Numbered from the stretch's first letter, positions 1 to 8,743 are shown. The stretch: DNA of 64,000 bases from Neolewinella marina (GCF_002631205.1 NZ_PDLO01000001.1:620001-684000), one strand, 5' to 3'. The notes: generated by a model from the sequence alone, not told the origin. Program-made: numbers and translations.

Positions 1-935
1 ACGACCCCACCGACCGCCTGGAGCACCACCAACGGATCAAGGCCGACCCCTTCAGCTGCCAGGTGCTGCCGGGTTTCCGTCCCGACAAGTCCATCCTCAT
101 CGCCGCCGAGGGCTATAATGAATACATGGACCAGCTGGCCCGGGCAGCCGACCGGGAGATCCACAGCTACGATGACCTGCTGGAGGCCCTCCACGACCGC
201 ATCGCCTACTTCCACGACCTGGGCTGCCGCATCTCCGACCACGGCCTGAACGAGCTCTACGACGTGAGCTACACCGACGGGGAGATCCGCACCACTTTTG
301 CCAGTCGCCGTTCCGGGGGGGCGGTGAGCGCGGAGGAGGCCCGGAAATTCCAGACGGCCCTCCTCGTTGAACTCTGCCGCGAATACCACCGCCGCGACTG
401 GGCGCAGCAGTTTCACCTCGGTGCCCTGCGCAACAACAACGACCGCATCCTGCGCAACCTCGGCGCCGATGCCGGCGTGGACAGCATCGGCGACTTCTCC
501 CAGGCCCGCGGCCTGGCCCGGCTGCTCAACACCCTGGACAACAGCGACCAGCTGGCCCGGACCATCGTTTACAACCTCAATCCCGCCGACAACGAGGTGA
601 TGGCCACTATGGTGGGCAACTTCAATGACGGCAGCGTGGCCGGCAAGATGCAGTTCGGCTCGGCCTGGTGGTTCCTCGACCAGCTCGACGGGATGGAAAA
701 GCAAATGAACGTGCTGTCGAATATGGGACTGCTGAGCCGCTTCGTGGGCATGCTCACCGACAGCCGCTCCTTCCTCTCCTTCCCCCGCCACGAATACTTC
801 CGCCGCCTGCTCTGCAATATGTTCGGCCAGGATATTGAACGGGGACTATTGCCCGACGATCGTAAATTCATCGGCCAGTTGATCGAGAACATCTGCTACC
901 ACAACGCCAAAAACTATTTCAATTTCCCTGCATGA
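1..935 (+). CDS. uxaC: Uronate isomerase (C-terminal part, cut by window edge)
   Basis: Isomerises D-glucuronate to D-fructuronate and D-galacturonate to D-tagaturonate, the first cytoplasmic step of hexuronate breakdown. The frame is open from base 3 with no start codon, so the gene begins before the window. The first visible residues read DPTDRLEHHQ, a family motif. The conserved GSAWWFLD and SFLSFPRHEYFRR blocks follow, and the C-terminus is complete. The stop overlaps the kdgK start by four bases (ATGA), so the two genes are translationally coupled. The family is about 470 residues, so roughly a third is missing. Only the missing N-terminus limits certainty. Confidence 0.93.
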   Translation, partial: DPTDRLEHHQRIKADPFSCQVLPGFRPDKSILIAAEGYNEYMDQLARAADREIHSYDDLLEALHDRIAYFHDLGCRISDHGLNELYDVSYTDGEIRTTFASRRSGGAVSAEEARKFQTALLVELCREYHRRDWAQQFHLGALRNNNDRILRNLGADAGVDSIGDFSQARGLARLLNTLDNSDQLARTIVYNLNPADNEVMATMVGNFNDGSVAGKMQFGSAWWFLDQLDGMEKQMNVLSNMGLLSRFVGMLTDSRSFLSFPRHEYFRRLLCNMFGQDIERGLLPDDRKFIGQLIENICYHNAKNYFNFPA

Positions 936-1966
936 AAGTTGTCACCTTCGGAGAAATCATGCTCCGCCTCACCCCTCCCGGCCACCTGCGGTTTTCCCAG
1001 GCCGCCAGCTTCGATGTCGTCTACGGCGGCGGTGAAAGTAACGTAGCCGTGGCCCTGGCCAATTTCGGACTGGACGCCCACTTCGTCACCCGGCTGCCCA
1101 ACAACGACATCGGCGACTGCGCCCTGATGGAACTCCGCAAGCGGGGCGTCCACACCGACCACATCGTCCGCGGCGGAGAACGCCTCGGCATTTACTTCCT
1201 GGAAATGGGTGCAGTACAACGCGGCAGCAAGGTGGTCTACGACCGCGCCTACTCCGGCATGGCCACCATCGAGAAGGGAATGGTCGACTGGGATGAGGTG
1301 CTCAAGGACGCCGACTGGTTCCACTGGACAGGCATCACCCCGGCCCTTTCGCAGGGTGCCGCCGACGCCTGCCATGAAGCCATCCAGGCGGCCAACCGCC
1401 TCGGAGTACCCGTGTCCACCGACCTCAACTACCGCGCCAAGCTCTGGAAGTACGGCAAGGATCCGCGGGAAGTAATGCCCGCCCTGGTAGAGGGCTGCGA
1501 CGTTATCCTTGGTAACGAGGAGGACGCCGAGAAGCACTTCGGCCTCCACCCCGAAGAGGTGGACGTTACCGCCGGTGGTGAAATGGACGGCAAGGCCTAC
1601 CTGCCCGTCCTCAAGGAACTTATGAACCGCTTCCCCCGCTGCAAGATGACCATCACAACCCTGCGGGGCTCGATCAGCGCCAGCCACAACAGCTGGTCCG
1701 GCGTCCTTTACGACGGTGAGAAGCTCTATGAAACCCAGACCTACCAGATCACCGACATCGTGGACCGCGTCGGGGGCGGCGACAGCTTTATGTCCGCCCT
1801 GATCTACGGCCTCCTCACCTACAAGGACGACAAGCAGAAGGCCCTGGATTTTGCCGTAGGCGCTTCCTGCCTGAAGCACACCATCTACGGCGATGCCAAC
1901 CTGGTCACCGTCGACGAAGTAACCAAACTCATTGAGGGCGACGGCTCCGGCCGCGTAGCCCGTTAA
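932..1966 (+). CDS. kdgK: 2-keto-3-deoxygluconate kinase (PfkB family)
   Basis: Predicted to phosphorylate 2-keto-3-deoxygluconate to KDPG using ATP. The 344-residue protein is a PfkB/ribokinase-type sugar kinase. Its N-terminal sugar-binding region has GGGESNVAVALANFG, and the C-terminal signature GGGDSF carries the expected catalytic base Asp at residue 284 (GGGDSF instead of the commoner GAGDSF). The ATG overlaps the uxaC stop, and the aldolase gene for its product is next. That context makes KDG the most likely substrate; from sequence alone another sugar acid could fit. A terminator-like hairpin follows the stop. Confidence 0.88.
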   Translation: MKVVTFGEIMLRLTPPGHLRFSQAASFDVVYGGGESNVAVALANFGLDAHFVTRLPNNDIGDCALMELRKRGVHTDHIVRGGERLGIYFLEMGAVQRGSKVVYDRAYSGMATIEKGMVDWDEVLKDADWFHWTGITPALSQGAADACHEAIQAANRLGVPVSTDLNYRAKLWKYGKDPREVMPALVEGCDVILGNEEDAEKHFGLHPEEVDVTAGGEMDGKAYLPVLKELMNRFPRCKMTITTLRGSISASHNSWSGVLYDGEKLYETQTYQITDIVDRVGGGDSFMSALIYGLLTYKDDKQKALDFAVGASCLKHTIYGDANLVTVDEVTKLIEGDGSGRVAR

Positions 1967-1981
1967 TCCTATCTTACTTCC

Positions 1982-2016
1982 CGGGAGCCGCCCAGGTCGG
2001 GTGGCTCCCGTCTTTT
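1982..2016 (+). terminator. Terminator-like hairpin inside the uronate operon
   Basis: CGGGAGCC (1982-1989) pairs with GGCTCCCG (2003-2010), with further GC pairs inside, and TCTTTT follows directly. This has the form of an intrinsic terminator, yet the next operon gene starts only 18 bases later on the same strand. It may act as an attenuator or as an mRNA-stabilising 3' end that lowers expression of the aldolase and transporter genes relative to the upstream enzymes. No separate promoter for the next gene was recognised. Confidence 0.6.
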
Positions 2017-2033
2017 GATTACGATAATCCCCT

Positions 2034-2702
2034 ATGGCTACCCACACCCGCCTCCAGACCCTCTCGGTCATCCACGACCAGGGCATCATGCCACTTTTCT
2101 ACCACCCCGACGCCGCCCTGGGCAAGGAAGTCCTCCGCGCCTGCTACGACGCCGGCGGCCGCCTGCTCGAATTCACCAACCGGGGCGACTTCGCCCACGA
2201 GGTGTTTCGGGAGCTCAACGTTTACGCCCGCAAGGAACTGCCCGAAATGGTCATCGGCGTGGGCTCGGTAAACGACGCGGCTACCGCCGCTCTCTTTCTC
2301 CAGCTCGGCGCCAGCTTCATCGTTTCAGCTTCCCTTCGGGAGGACATTGCCCTGGTGTGTAACCGCCGCAAGGTGGCCTACCTGCCGGGCTGCGCTACCC
2401 TCACCGAGATCGGCCGCGCCGAGGAGTTGGGTTGCGAGATCGTCAAGCTGTTCCCGGGCAGCGTCTACGGCCCGGAATTCATTAAGTCGGTACGCGGTCC
2501 CCAGCCCTGGACCAGCATCATGCCCACCGGCGGGGTCACCACCGAGGTGGACAACCTCCGCGGCTGGTACAGCGCCGGAGCCGTCTGCGTAGGCCTTGGC
2601 TCCCAGCTCATCGGCAACGAAGTGCTGAAGGAAAGGAAGTTCGACGAACTGACGGCCGCCGTGCGGCAGGCCCTTTCCGACGCAAAAGAACTCAGAAAAT
2701 GA
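2034..2702 (+). CDS. eda: KDPG aldolase (2-dehydro-3-deoxyphosphogluconate aldolase)
   Basis: Splits KDPG into pyruvate and glyceraldehyde-3-phosphate, completing the route from hexuronates. The 222-residue protein is a class I aldolase of the KDPG/KHG family. It has the Glu46-Arg50 segment (EFTNRG), the Schiff-base lysine at residue 138 in IVKLFPGS, and the phosphate-binding PTGGV and GLGSQL segments. The stop overlaps the next start by four bases (ATGA), linking it to the TRAP transporter genes. A 4-hydroxy-2-oxoglutarate aldolase activity is possible in this family. Confidence 0.93.
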   Translation: MATHTRLQTLSVIHDQGIMPLFYHPDAALGKEVLRACYDAGGRLLEFTNRGDFAHEVFRELNVYARKELPEMVIGVGSVNDAATAALFLQLGASFIVSASLREDIALVCNRRKVAYLPGCATLTEIGRAEELGCEIVKLFPGSVYGPEFIKSVRGPQPWTSIMPTGGVTTEVDNLRGWYSAGAVCVGLGSQLIGNEVLKERKFDELTAAVRQALSDAKELRK

Positions 2703-3691
2703 TCACCCCTTTACGTGTTTTACCCGCCCTTCTTCTCCTGTTGCTGACCGGCTGCGGAGAAGAAGGGCAAACCCGGGTGCTGCGGCTCGCGCACGGTCTG
2801 GACACCGGCCACCCCGTACACCTGGGCATGGAATTCATGGCCGAGCGGCTGGCGGAGAAATCCAACGGGGAACTCACCATCGCCATCTACCCCAACCAGC
2901 AACTCGGCACCGAACGGCAGGCCCTGGAACTGCTGCAGATCGGCAGCCTGGCCATGACCAAGGTATCAGCGGCCGTGCTGGAGAATTTCTCCCCGGAAGC
3001 CACCGTCCTTTCCCTCCCCTATCTCTTCCGCGACCGCGAGCACGTCTATCAGTTCCAGGACAGCGAACTGGGCCGCGAGGTGCTCACCACCAGCGAACAG
3101 TTCCGCCTGCGGGGCCTGGTCTACTTCGACGCCGGCCAGCGCTCCTTCTACACCAAGGACCGTCCCGTACACACCCCGGATGATCTGAAGGGTACCAAGA
3201 TCCGCGTCCAGCTCAGCGCTACGGCCATCAACCTGGTCAAGGCACTCGGAGGATCCCCCACCCCGATTTCCTACGGCGAACTCTACACCGCCCTCCAGCA
3301 GGGGGTGGTCGACGGAGCGGAAAACAACCCGCCCAGCTTCTACACCAGCCGCCACTACGAGGTATGCAAGTACTATACCCTCGACGAGCACACCGCCACC
3401 CCCGACGTGCTGATCATCGGCACCGGAGCCTGGGAACGGCTGACGCCGCAACAACGGGAATGGCTGCAGGAAGCGGCCGACGAGGCCGTAGTCTACCAGC
3501 GGGAAGTGTGGCAGGAAGCCGAACTGGAAGCCCTCGAGGCCGTGGAGGCCGCCGGAGTGGAGATCATCCGCCCCGACAAGGGCCCCTTTATCGAGCAGAC
3601 CGCCCCGATCCTGGAAAGCTACCGGGACCAGCCGGCGATCTACTCCCTTATTGAACGAATCATTGCAATGGCCCCCGAGAATGAAGGATAG
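2699..3691 (+). CDS. dctP: TRAP transporter solute-binding lipoprotein DctP, probable uronate binder
   Basis: Extracytoplasmic solute receptor of a tripartite (TRAP) transporter that captures an organic acid for ion-driven uptake. The 330-residue protein begins with a short charged segment and a leucine run ending in a lipobox, LLTGC, with Cys19, so it is probably membrane-anchored rather than soluble. Family features include GMEFMAERLAEKSNGEL near the mature N-terminus and KIRVQLS, the strand with the conserved carboxylate-binding Arg. It sits between the aldolase and the two membrane subunits, so a hexuronate is the likely ligand (inference from context). The stop region overlaps dctQ. Confidence 0.9.
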   Translation: MITPLRVLPALLLLLLTGCGEEGQTRVLRLAHGLDTGHPVHLGMEFMAERLAEKSNGELTIAIYPNQQLGTERQALELLQIGSLAMTKVSAAVLENFSPEATVLSLPYLFRDREHVYQFQDSELGREVLTTSEQFRLRGLVYFDAGQRSFYTKDRPVHTPDDLKGTKIRVQLSATAINLVKALGGSPTPISYGELYTALQQGVVDGAENNPPSFYTSRHYEVCKYYTLDEHTATPDVLIIGTGAWERLTPQQREWLQEAADEAVVYQREVWQEAELEALEAVEAAGVEIIRPDKGPFIEQTAPILESYRDQPAIYSLIERIIAMAPENEG

Positions 3692-4109
3692 TGTAGATAG
3701 AATACTTGGCGGATCGCTGGCCCTGATGCTGGCCATCATGACCGTAGACGTGATTTGGGGGGTATTTACCCGCTACGTGATGGGCGACCAGGCCAGCTGG
3801 TCCGAAGAATTGGCCCGCTTCCTGTTGATCTGGATCGGCATCCTGGGCGCGGCTTACGCCAGCGGGCAGAACATGCACCTCTCGATCGACCTGCTCAAGA
3901 ACAAGCCGGTCAAGCTGATCGCGGCCCTCATCATCCTCTTCGCTTTCGGGGTAATGGTGGTGGGGGGTACCCGGCTCGTATTGCTGACGGCCGAACTGGG
4001 GCAGACGTCCCCGGCCCTCGGACTGCCCATGTCGCTGATCTACCTGGTGGTCCCCATCAGCGGCCTGCTCATCATTTACTACCGCCTTCACGACTTTAAA
4101 TCCAACTGA
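3681..4109 (+). CDS. dctQ: TRAP transporter small membrane subunit DctQ
   Basis: Small integral membrane partner of the TRAP transporter, about 142 residues with four predicted membrane helices. The DctQ hallmark WSEELARFLLIWIGILGAAY is present. The frame is open from a TTG at 3651, but the ATG at 3681 (MKDSVDRILGG) leaves a compact N-terminus of usual length and overlaps the dctP end by 11 bases, so it is preferred. The stop codon shares one base with the dctM start (TGATG), which supports coupled synthesis of the two membrane subunits. Confidence 0.9.
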   Translation: MKDSVDRILGGSLALMLAIMTVDVIWGVFTRYVMGDQASWSEELARFLLIWIGILGAAYASGQNMHLSIDLLKNKPVKLIAALIILFAFGVMVVGGTRLVLLTAELGQTSPALGLPMSLIYLVVPISGLLIIYYRLHDFKSN

Positions 4110-5395
4110 TGGAAGTTGCCATCCTCGTCCTCACCTTCGTCGTCCTCATCGGCCTGGGCATGCCCATCGCCTGGTGCATCGGCATCAGCGCCACCGTCAC
4201 CATGCTGGCCAGCATCCCCACCCTGCCGGCCCTGACCACGGTGGCCCAGCAGACCGCCACGGGGCTCGACAGCTTTGGTCTGCTGGCCATTCCCTTCTTT
4301 ATTCTCGCCGGACAGATCATGAACCAGGGGGGCATCGCCCGCCGGCTCATCGCCTTCGCCCGCTCCCTGGTGGGCAGCCTGCCCGGCGGACTGGCCCACG
4401 TCAACATCATCGCCGCCATGCTCTTCGGGGCCATCGCCGGATCGGCGGCCGCGGCGGCTTCCGCTATCGGGGGCACCGTGGGCAAGGCCATGGAAAAGGA
4501 AGGCTACAGCAAGGAATTCGCCGCGGCGGTCAACATCACCTCTTCGACCACGGGGCTGATCATCCCGCCCAGCAACATCCTTATCGTATACAGCCTGGCC
4601 AGCGGCGGCGTCAGCATTGCGGCCCTCTTCCTGGCAGGCTACATTCCCGGACTGCTCGTCGGCTTCCTGCTCATGGTCGTGGCGGCCATCATGGCCAAAC
4701 GCAAGGGCTATACCCTCCGGGGCAGCTTCTCAATCCGGGAGGTGGGGCGCACCTTCATCCGCGCCCTGCCCAGCCTGCTGCTGCTCATCATCGTTATCGG
4801 CGGTATCGTCGTAGGGGTATTCACCGCTACGGAAGCCTCGGCCGCGGCCGTGCTCTACTGCCTCGGGCTCTCCTTCGTCTATGGGGAAGTAAGGGTGCGC
4901 GAATTGCCGCAGATCTTCCTCAGCGCCATCGGCACCACCTCCATCGTGATGATCCTCATCGCCACCTCGATCTCCATGTCGTGGATCATGGCCTTTGAGA
5001 ACATCCCCCAGGACATCACCACCTTCCTGCTGGCGACCAGCGATAACCCCTTCGTGATCATGATCATCATCAACCTGATCCTGCTCTTCGTCGGGGTATT
5101 CATGGACATGACCCCGGCGGTGCTCATCTTCACGCCCATCTTCCTGCCCGTGGCCGTCCAGATCGGCATCGATCCGGTCCACTTCGGCATCATCATGATC
5201 CTCAACCTCTGTATCGGGCTGTGTACTCCCCCGGTCGGTTCGGTGCTGTTCGTCGGAGTGGGCGTGGCCGGCACCACCATCCAGAAAGTGGTCCGCCCCC
5301 TCCTCCCCTTCTTCGTGGCCATGCTGGTGGCCCTGCTGATCGTCACCCTCGTACCCGGCCTCAGCACCTGGCTGCCTACCCAACTCGGCTTTTAG
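4109..5395 (+). CDS. dctM: TRAP transporter large permease subunit DctM
   Basis: Main permease of the TRAP system, thought to carry the substrate across the inner membrane driven by an ion gradient. At 428 residues with about twelve hydrophobic segments it matches the family length. Family blocks include the glycine-proline rich LIGLGMPIAW near the start, FGAIAGSAAAAASAIG, ITSSTTGLIIPPSN, and FVGVFMDMTPAVLI with LCTPPVG near the end. It is the last gene of the uronate operon. The next gene is convergent, 39 bases away, with no strong terminator visible in the gap. Confidence 0.93.
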   Translation: MEVAILVLTFVVLIGLGMPIAWCIGISATVTMLASIPTLPALTTVAQQTATGLDSFGLLAIPFFILAGQIMNQGGIARRLIAFARSLVGSLPGGLAHVNIIAAMLFGAIAGSAAAAASAIGGTVGKAMEKEGYSKEFAAAVNITSSTTGLIIPPSNILIVYSLASGGVSIAALFLAGYIPGLLVGFLLMVVAAIMAKRKGYTLRGSFSIREVGRTFIRALPSLLLLIIVIGGIVVGVFTATEASAAAVLYCLGLSFVYGEVRVRELPQIFLSAIGTTSIVMILIATSISMSWIMAFENIPQDITTFLLATSDNPFVIMIIINLILLFVGVFMDMTPAVLIFTPIFLPVAVQIGIDPVHFGIIMILNLCIGLCTPPVGSVLFVGVGVAGTTIQKVVRPLLPFFVAMLVALLIVTLVPGLSTWLPTQLGF

Positions 5396-5434
5396 GGCCC
5401 CGGAGGGCGGGTGCCTGGGAAGGGGTATAAGAGC

Positions 5435-6127
5435 CTACCAGGAGACCGGCTCCCCATCCTTGAAAAATCCTCCGCTGGGGCCGTCATCCGGCAGAGTGGC
5501 CGCCCAGAGGATGCTTTCCGCTCCCTCGCTGACGCTGCGCGTGCCGTCCGGTCCCCCCATGTCGGTACGTACCCAGCCGGGGCAGACCGAATTCACAAGA
5601 ATCCCGTCTTTCTCCAGGTCCGCCGCCAGTTTCATGGTCAGCATGTTCAGTGCGGCCTTGGTGATGGCGTAGGCCGGGGTGCCGGGCCAGGACTCCACGA
5701 AGGAGCCACTGGAGCTGGACACGTTCACGATGCGCCCCCCACCCCCTTTGCGGATCAGCGGATAGAGCGCCTGGCTCACCCGCCAGGGCCCCAGGGTGTT
5801 CACCCGCCAGGCCTCCTCGACGATATCGAAGTCGGCGGTCATCGTATTCTGGAAAGTATCGTAGTGAATGCCGGCGTTATTGACTACCACATCTATGGTG
5901 CCGTATTGCTTCCGCAGGTATTCGGTCAGGTTAGCAATGCTGTTGGCATCCGCCACGTCCAGAGGGTGAAAATCCACGTCCAGTCCCCCCTGCCGGAAGC
6001 TGTCGGCTACGGCCCGTCCGGCGTCCGAACGGCTGGTCAGTACGACGCGGTACCCGCGGCCGGCCAGCTGGCGGGCCACTTCCTTGCCCAGGCCCCGATT
6101 GGCCCCGGTTACAATTGCAATCTTCAT
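5435..6127 (-). CDS. SDR-family NAD(P)-dependent oxidoreductase
   Basis: Classical short-chain dehydrogenase/reductase of 230 residues. The cofactor motif VTGANRGLG lies at the N-terminus, NNAG follows the fourth strand, the catalytic Ser is in NVSSSSG and the Tyr-Lys pair is in YAITK. The TGANRGLG form and overall shape recall carbonyl-reductase-like SDRs; the substrate cannot be read from sequence. The frame is open further upstream to 6199, but the ATG at 6127 begins the first beta strand directly and is preferred. It is divergent from the OsmC-type gene and convergent with the uronate operon. Confidence 0.85.
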   Translation of the reverse strand: MKIAIVTGANRGLGKEVARQLAGRGYRVVLTSRSDAGRAVADSFRQGGLDVDFHPLDVADANSIANLTEYLRKQYGTIDVVVNNAGIHYDTFQNTMTADFDIVEEAWRVNTLGPWRVSQALYPLIRKGGGGRIVNVSSSSGSFVESWPGTPAYAITKAALNMLTMKLAADLEKDGILVNSVCPGWVRTDMGGPDGTRSVSEGAESILWAATLPDDGPSGGFFKDGEPVSW

Positions 6128-6197
6128 GGGGGTTAAGGTAAAAACGCACGAACAAATACAACCGGTCCTTCGTAAGGAGGAGTAAATACAACAACGC

Positions 6198-6608
6198 ATG
6201 AAACGTACCGCAACCGCCGTGTGGCAGGGCTCCGGAAAGGAGGGCTCGGGCTACTTAAACACCAAAAGTGGCGTCCTGGAGCGCACCAATTATTCCTACA
6301 AGAGCCGCTTCGAGGACGGAAAGGGAACCAACCCCGAAGAGTTGATCGCCGCCGCCCACTCCGGCTGCTTCACCATGGCCCTCACCTTCAAACTCGGTGA
6401 AGCCGGCTACACCGCCGGGGAACTGCAGACCGAATGCGCCATCGACTTCCAGGACGGAACCATCGTCGAGAGCCACCTGAAGCTGAAAGCCGAAGTGGAA
6501 GGCATCGAGGAAGACGAATTTGACAAGATCGTCAACGACGCCAAGGAGAACTGCCCGATCTCGAAAGTGCTGAACACCAAGATCACCCTGGAGTACACCC
6601 TGAACTGA
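6198..6608 (+). CDS. OsmC/Ohr-type peroxide-handling protein
   Basis: A 136-residue OsmC-family protein. Members are thiol peroxidases that reduce organic hydroperoxides. The two expected redox cysteines are present: Cys57 in AAAHSGCFTMAL and Cys119 in ENCPISKVLN. Cys80 is an extra one. A Shine-Dalgarno-like AAGGAGG lies about 15 bases before the ATG, unusual for a phylum that mostly does not use one and farther off than is ideal. It is followed by a strong hairpin terminator and is divergent from the SDR gene. The OsmC or Ohr subtype was not assigned. Confidence 0.88.
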   Translation: MKRTATAVWQGSGKEGSGYLNTKSGVLERTNYSYKSRFEDGKGTNPEELIAAAHSGCFTMALTFKLGEAGYTAGELQTECAIDFQDGTIVESHLKLKAEVEGIEEDEFDKIVNDAKENCPISKVLNTKITLEYTLN

Positions 6609-6631
6609 TCACTGTCCATTCCACGGAAACC

Positions 6632-6675
6632 GGAAGCCCCCGCCAGCTGCGCTGGCGGGGGCTTCCGCATTTTAG
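6632..6675 (+). terminator. Intrinsic terminator after the OsmC gene
   Basis: A perfect 16-bp stem (6632-6647 with 6651-6666, arms ending in CGCCAGC and GCTGGCG) closes over a 3-base loop and is followed by a short T-rich stretch, GCATTTTA. It lies between two convergent genes, so it may also help end transcription from the LacI-type gene on the minus strand. Confidence 0.85.
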
Positions 6676-6690
6676 CAAGTATTTCCTTGG

Positions 6691-7719
6691 CTAGTTCCCG
6701 TCGCGCTGGGAGGAGGCCCGGACGCGCAATTCCCCCGGAATGACGACCTCTCCGATGGGCACGGGCTTGTCGCGGCTGTCGATTTGCTTGAAGAGCAGTT
6801 CCGCCGCGGCGGCGCCCATCTGCTCGCTGTTCTGTTCCACGCTGCTCAGGGCGGGGGTGATCAGGCTGGTGAAGATCTCGTTGGCGAAACTGACCACGGC
6901 CAGCGATTCAGGGATGGATATGCCTTTCTCACGGCAGTAGCGGATGACGCCCAGGGCGGCGTAATCGGAAGCCGAAAAGATCGCATCCGGAGGTTCCGGC
7001 AGCGCAAAGAGCCGCTTGGCCGCATCGTAGCCCTGCTCCACCTCCATACAGTCGAGGTCCACGTAGTCTTCCGACACCTCCCGCCCGGCTTCCTCCAGGG
7101 CCGCCCGGTAGCCGGCGTAGCGGTTTACGTAGACGTTCAGGCTCTGGGGACCACTCAGGTGGGCGATGCGGCGTGCGCCCCCCTGGATGAGGTGATTCAC
7201 GGCCTCCTTGGCGGAATCCTTGTCGTTCAATACCACCCGGTGGGCGGGAAAGTCCCCGGCTACCCGGTCAAAGAAGACCAGGGGAAATTGCTGCTTCTGC
7301 AGGTTGGCGAAGTGGCGGGCGTCCACCGTCTCCATGGTCACACTGGCAATGATGCCATCCACGCGGGCCGCGGTGAGGGCCGCCACGTTTTCCATTTCGG
7401 TGGTGAGCTTTTCGTTGCTCTGGGTGATGATCACCTGAAAACCCCGGGCCCGGGCCACGTCCTCGATTCCGCTGATGGCCTTGGCGAAGAAATTGCGGCC
7501 GATGCGGGGCACGATAACGCCGATGGTACGGGTGGATCCGCCCCGCAGTCCCGCCGCCACCCGGTTGGGATGGTAATTCAGCATCTGGGCCGTTTCGGCG
7601 ATGAGTCTTCGGGTTTCCTTGTTGATCCGCGGATCGTTCCTCAGCCCCCGGGATACGGTGGAGGGGCTCAGTTTTAAACGCTCCGCAATGTCGTAAATCG
7701 TTACTGCTTTCTTTCTCAT
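6691..7719 (-). CDS. LacI-family transcriptional regulator
   Basis: DNA-binding repressor or activator with a periplasmic-binding-like sensor domain, 342 residues. The N-terminal helix-turn-helix reads TIYDIAERLKLSPSTVSRGL, a clear LacI signature, followed by the hinge segment NYHPNRVAAGLRGG. The effector domain includes VIVPRIGRNFF, VVFFDRV and SDYAALGVI. The open frame extends to 7767, but the ATG at 7719 (MRKKAVTIYDIA) gives the normal start. It lies near the uronate operon and could control it, but no operator was located, so that is only a suggestion. Confidence 0.92.
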   Translation of the reverse strand: MRKKAVTIYDIAERLKLSPSTVSRGLRNDPRINKETRRLIAETAQMLNYHPNRVAAGLRGGSTRTIGVIVPRIGRNFFAKAISGIEDVARARGFQVIITQSNEKLTTEMENVAALTAARVDGIIASVTMETVDARHFANLQKQQFPLVFFDRVAGDFPAHRVVLNDKDSAKEAVNHLIQGGARRIAHLSGPQSLNVYVNRYAGYRAALEEAGREVSEDYVDLDCMEVEQGYDAAKRLFALPEPPDAIFSASDYAALGVIRYCREKGISIPESLAVVSFANEIFTSLITPALSSVEQNSEQMGAAAAELLFKQIDSRDKPVPIGEVVIPGELRVRASSQRDGN

Positions 7720-7819
7720 AACCAAGGTGATGTCAACAAGGTAAGTTATACCGTAGTATTTAAGCAATCCTGCCCTTATGTGATCCCCATTCCGGGACCT
7801 ATTTACTCACCGTATGGCC

Positions 7820-8743
7820 TTATTGGGACAGGGCTTGTCGGGCCAGCCCCGTCAGCGCATCGAGTATCGGCTGCAGGTCCGCGTTTTCCACTCCGTGCCG
7901 CTGTGCAAGGAAAGCCGGATCATTAAAGGCGACTACTACCTCACCGTCGGCCGCCGCGTACACCAGCATCTTCTGGGGTAAGTCGAGGCCGATAGGTTGC
8001 TGTTCCTGCAACAGTGGCGTACCCAACGCCGGATTACCGAATACGAGCAAACGGATGGGAGGTAGTTCCATTCCTACCGAAGCTGCATTAGCCTGGTGGT
8101 CAATTTCCGCTATTATTTTAAGTTTGGAGTTGCTGGAAACCGCGTTTTTGAGGTTTTGGTAGACGGAGTCTACGGTTCCTGCATTCCTAAAACTAACGAT
8201 GCCTTCATTCGCCCTCACCTCTTGCGTAGCCGCCGCCTGTAACTCCGCTCCGCCCGCGGATGCAACCAGGCCAGCGAGGGCTTCGCCGATACTTTCCAGG
8301 GATTCAGCCTCGCCCACGCTGTGGCGGCTGGCCAGGTAATCAATTGAATTGTATATCGCTGTGGTTGCTCCATTCCCCGCTCGGTACACCAGTATCTTCT
8401 GGGGGAGATCCAGCCCCGCTTGGGGGTTAATCTGCATTAAGGGCGTTCCAAGAGATGGATTGCCGAACAGGACCAGGCGGGTAGGCTCCAGGCGCTGCCC
8501 CACCGACGCAGCATTTTCGGAATGATCCACTTCGGCCACTACCGAAATGTTGGCATTGCCCCGTAATGCGGAAACGATCCGGCGATATACCGCTTCGGGG
8601 TCTTCCTTCCCCATCACGGCGTAGTACACGCCGGTTACCTCATCGGGCAAGTTGGTATTCAGGTCGCTGTTCGCAGATTCGCCCTCGGAACACCCTATCA
8701 TTAGCAGGGAAAAGAAACAGAGAACTAACAGTTGGGATGTCAT
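7820..8743 (-). CDS. Lipoprotein with two DUF302 domains
   Basis: The 307-residue protein starts with a hydrophobic segment and a lipobox, LMIGC, with Cys18, so it is a predicted lipoprotein. Two similar halves follow. Each carries the DUF302 core: LVLFGNPSLGTPLMQ then DLPQKILVY in the first, and LLVFGNPALGTPLLQ then DLPQKMLVY in the second. The function of DUF302 is not known to me. The open frame runs to 8824, but the ATG at 8743 sits directly before the signal sequence. It follows the dcw terminator on the same strand. Two DUF302 copies in one lipoprotein is less usual than a single domain. Confidence 0.85.
   Translation of the reverse strand: MTSQLLVLCFFSLLMIGCSEGESANSDLNTNLPDEVTGVYYAVMGKEDPEAVYRRIVSALRGNANISVVAEVDHSENAASVGQRLEPTRLVLFGNPSLGTPLMQINPQAGLDLPQKILVYRAGNGATTAIYNSIDYLASRHSVGEAESLESIGEALAGLVASAGGAELQAAATQEVRANEGIVSFRNAGTVDSVYQNLKNAVSSNSKLKIIAEIDHQANAASVGMELPPIRLLVFGNPALGTPLLQEQQPIGLDLPQKMLVYAAADGEVVVAFNDPAFLAQRHGVENADLQPILDALTGLARQALSQ

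Noticed and set aside
914-2089. Long open frame (391 codons) on the minus strand opposite kdgK
   Set aside because: It lies antisense to a well-supported kinase gene and encodes no recognisable domain; long antisense frames are common in GC-rich DNA.
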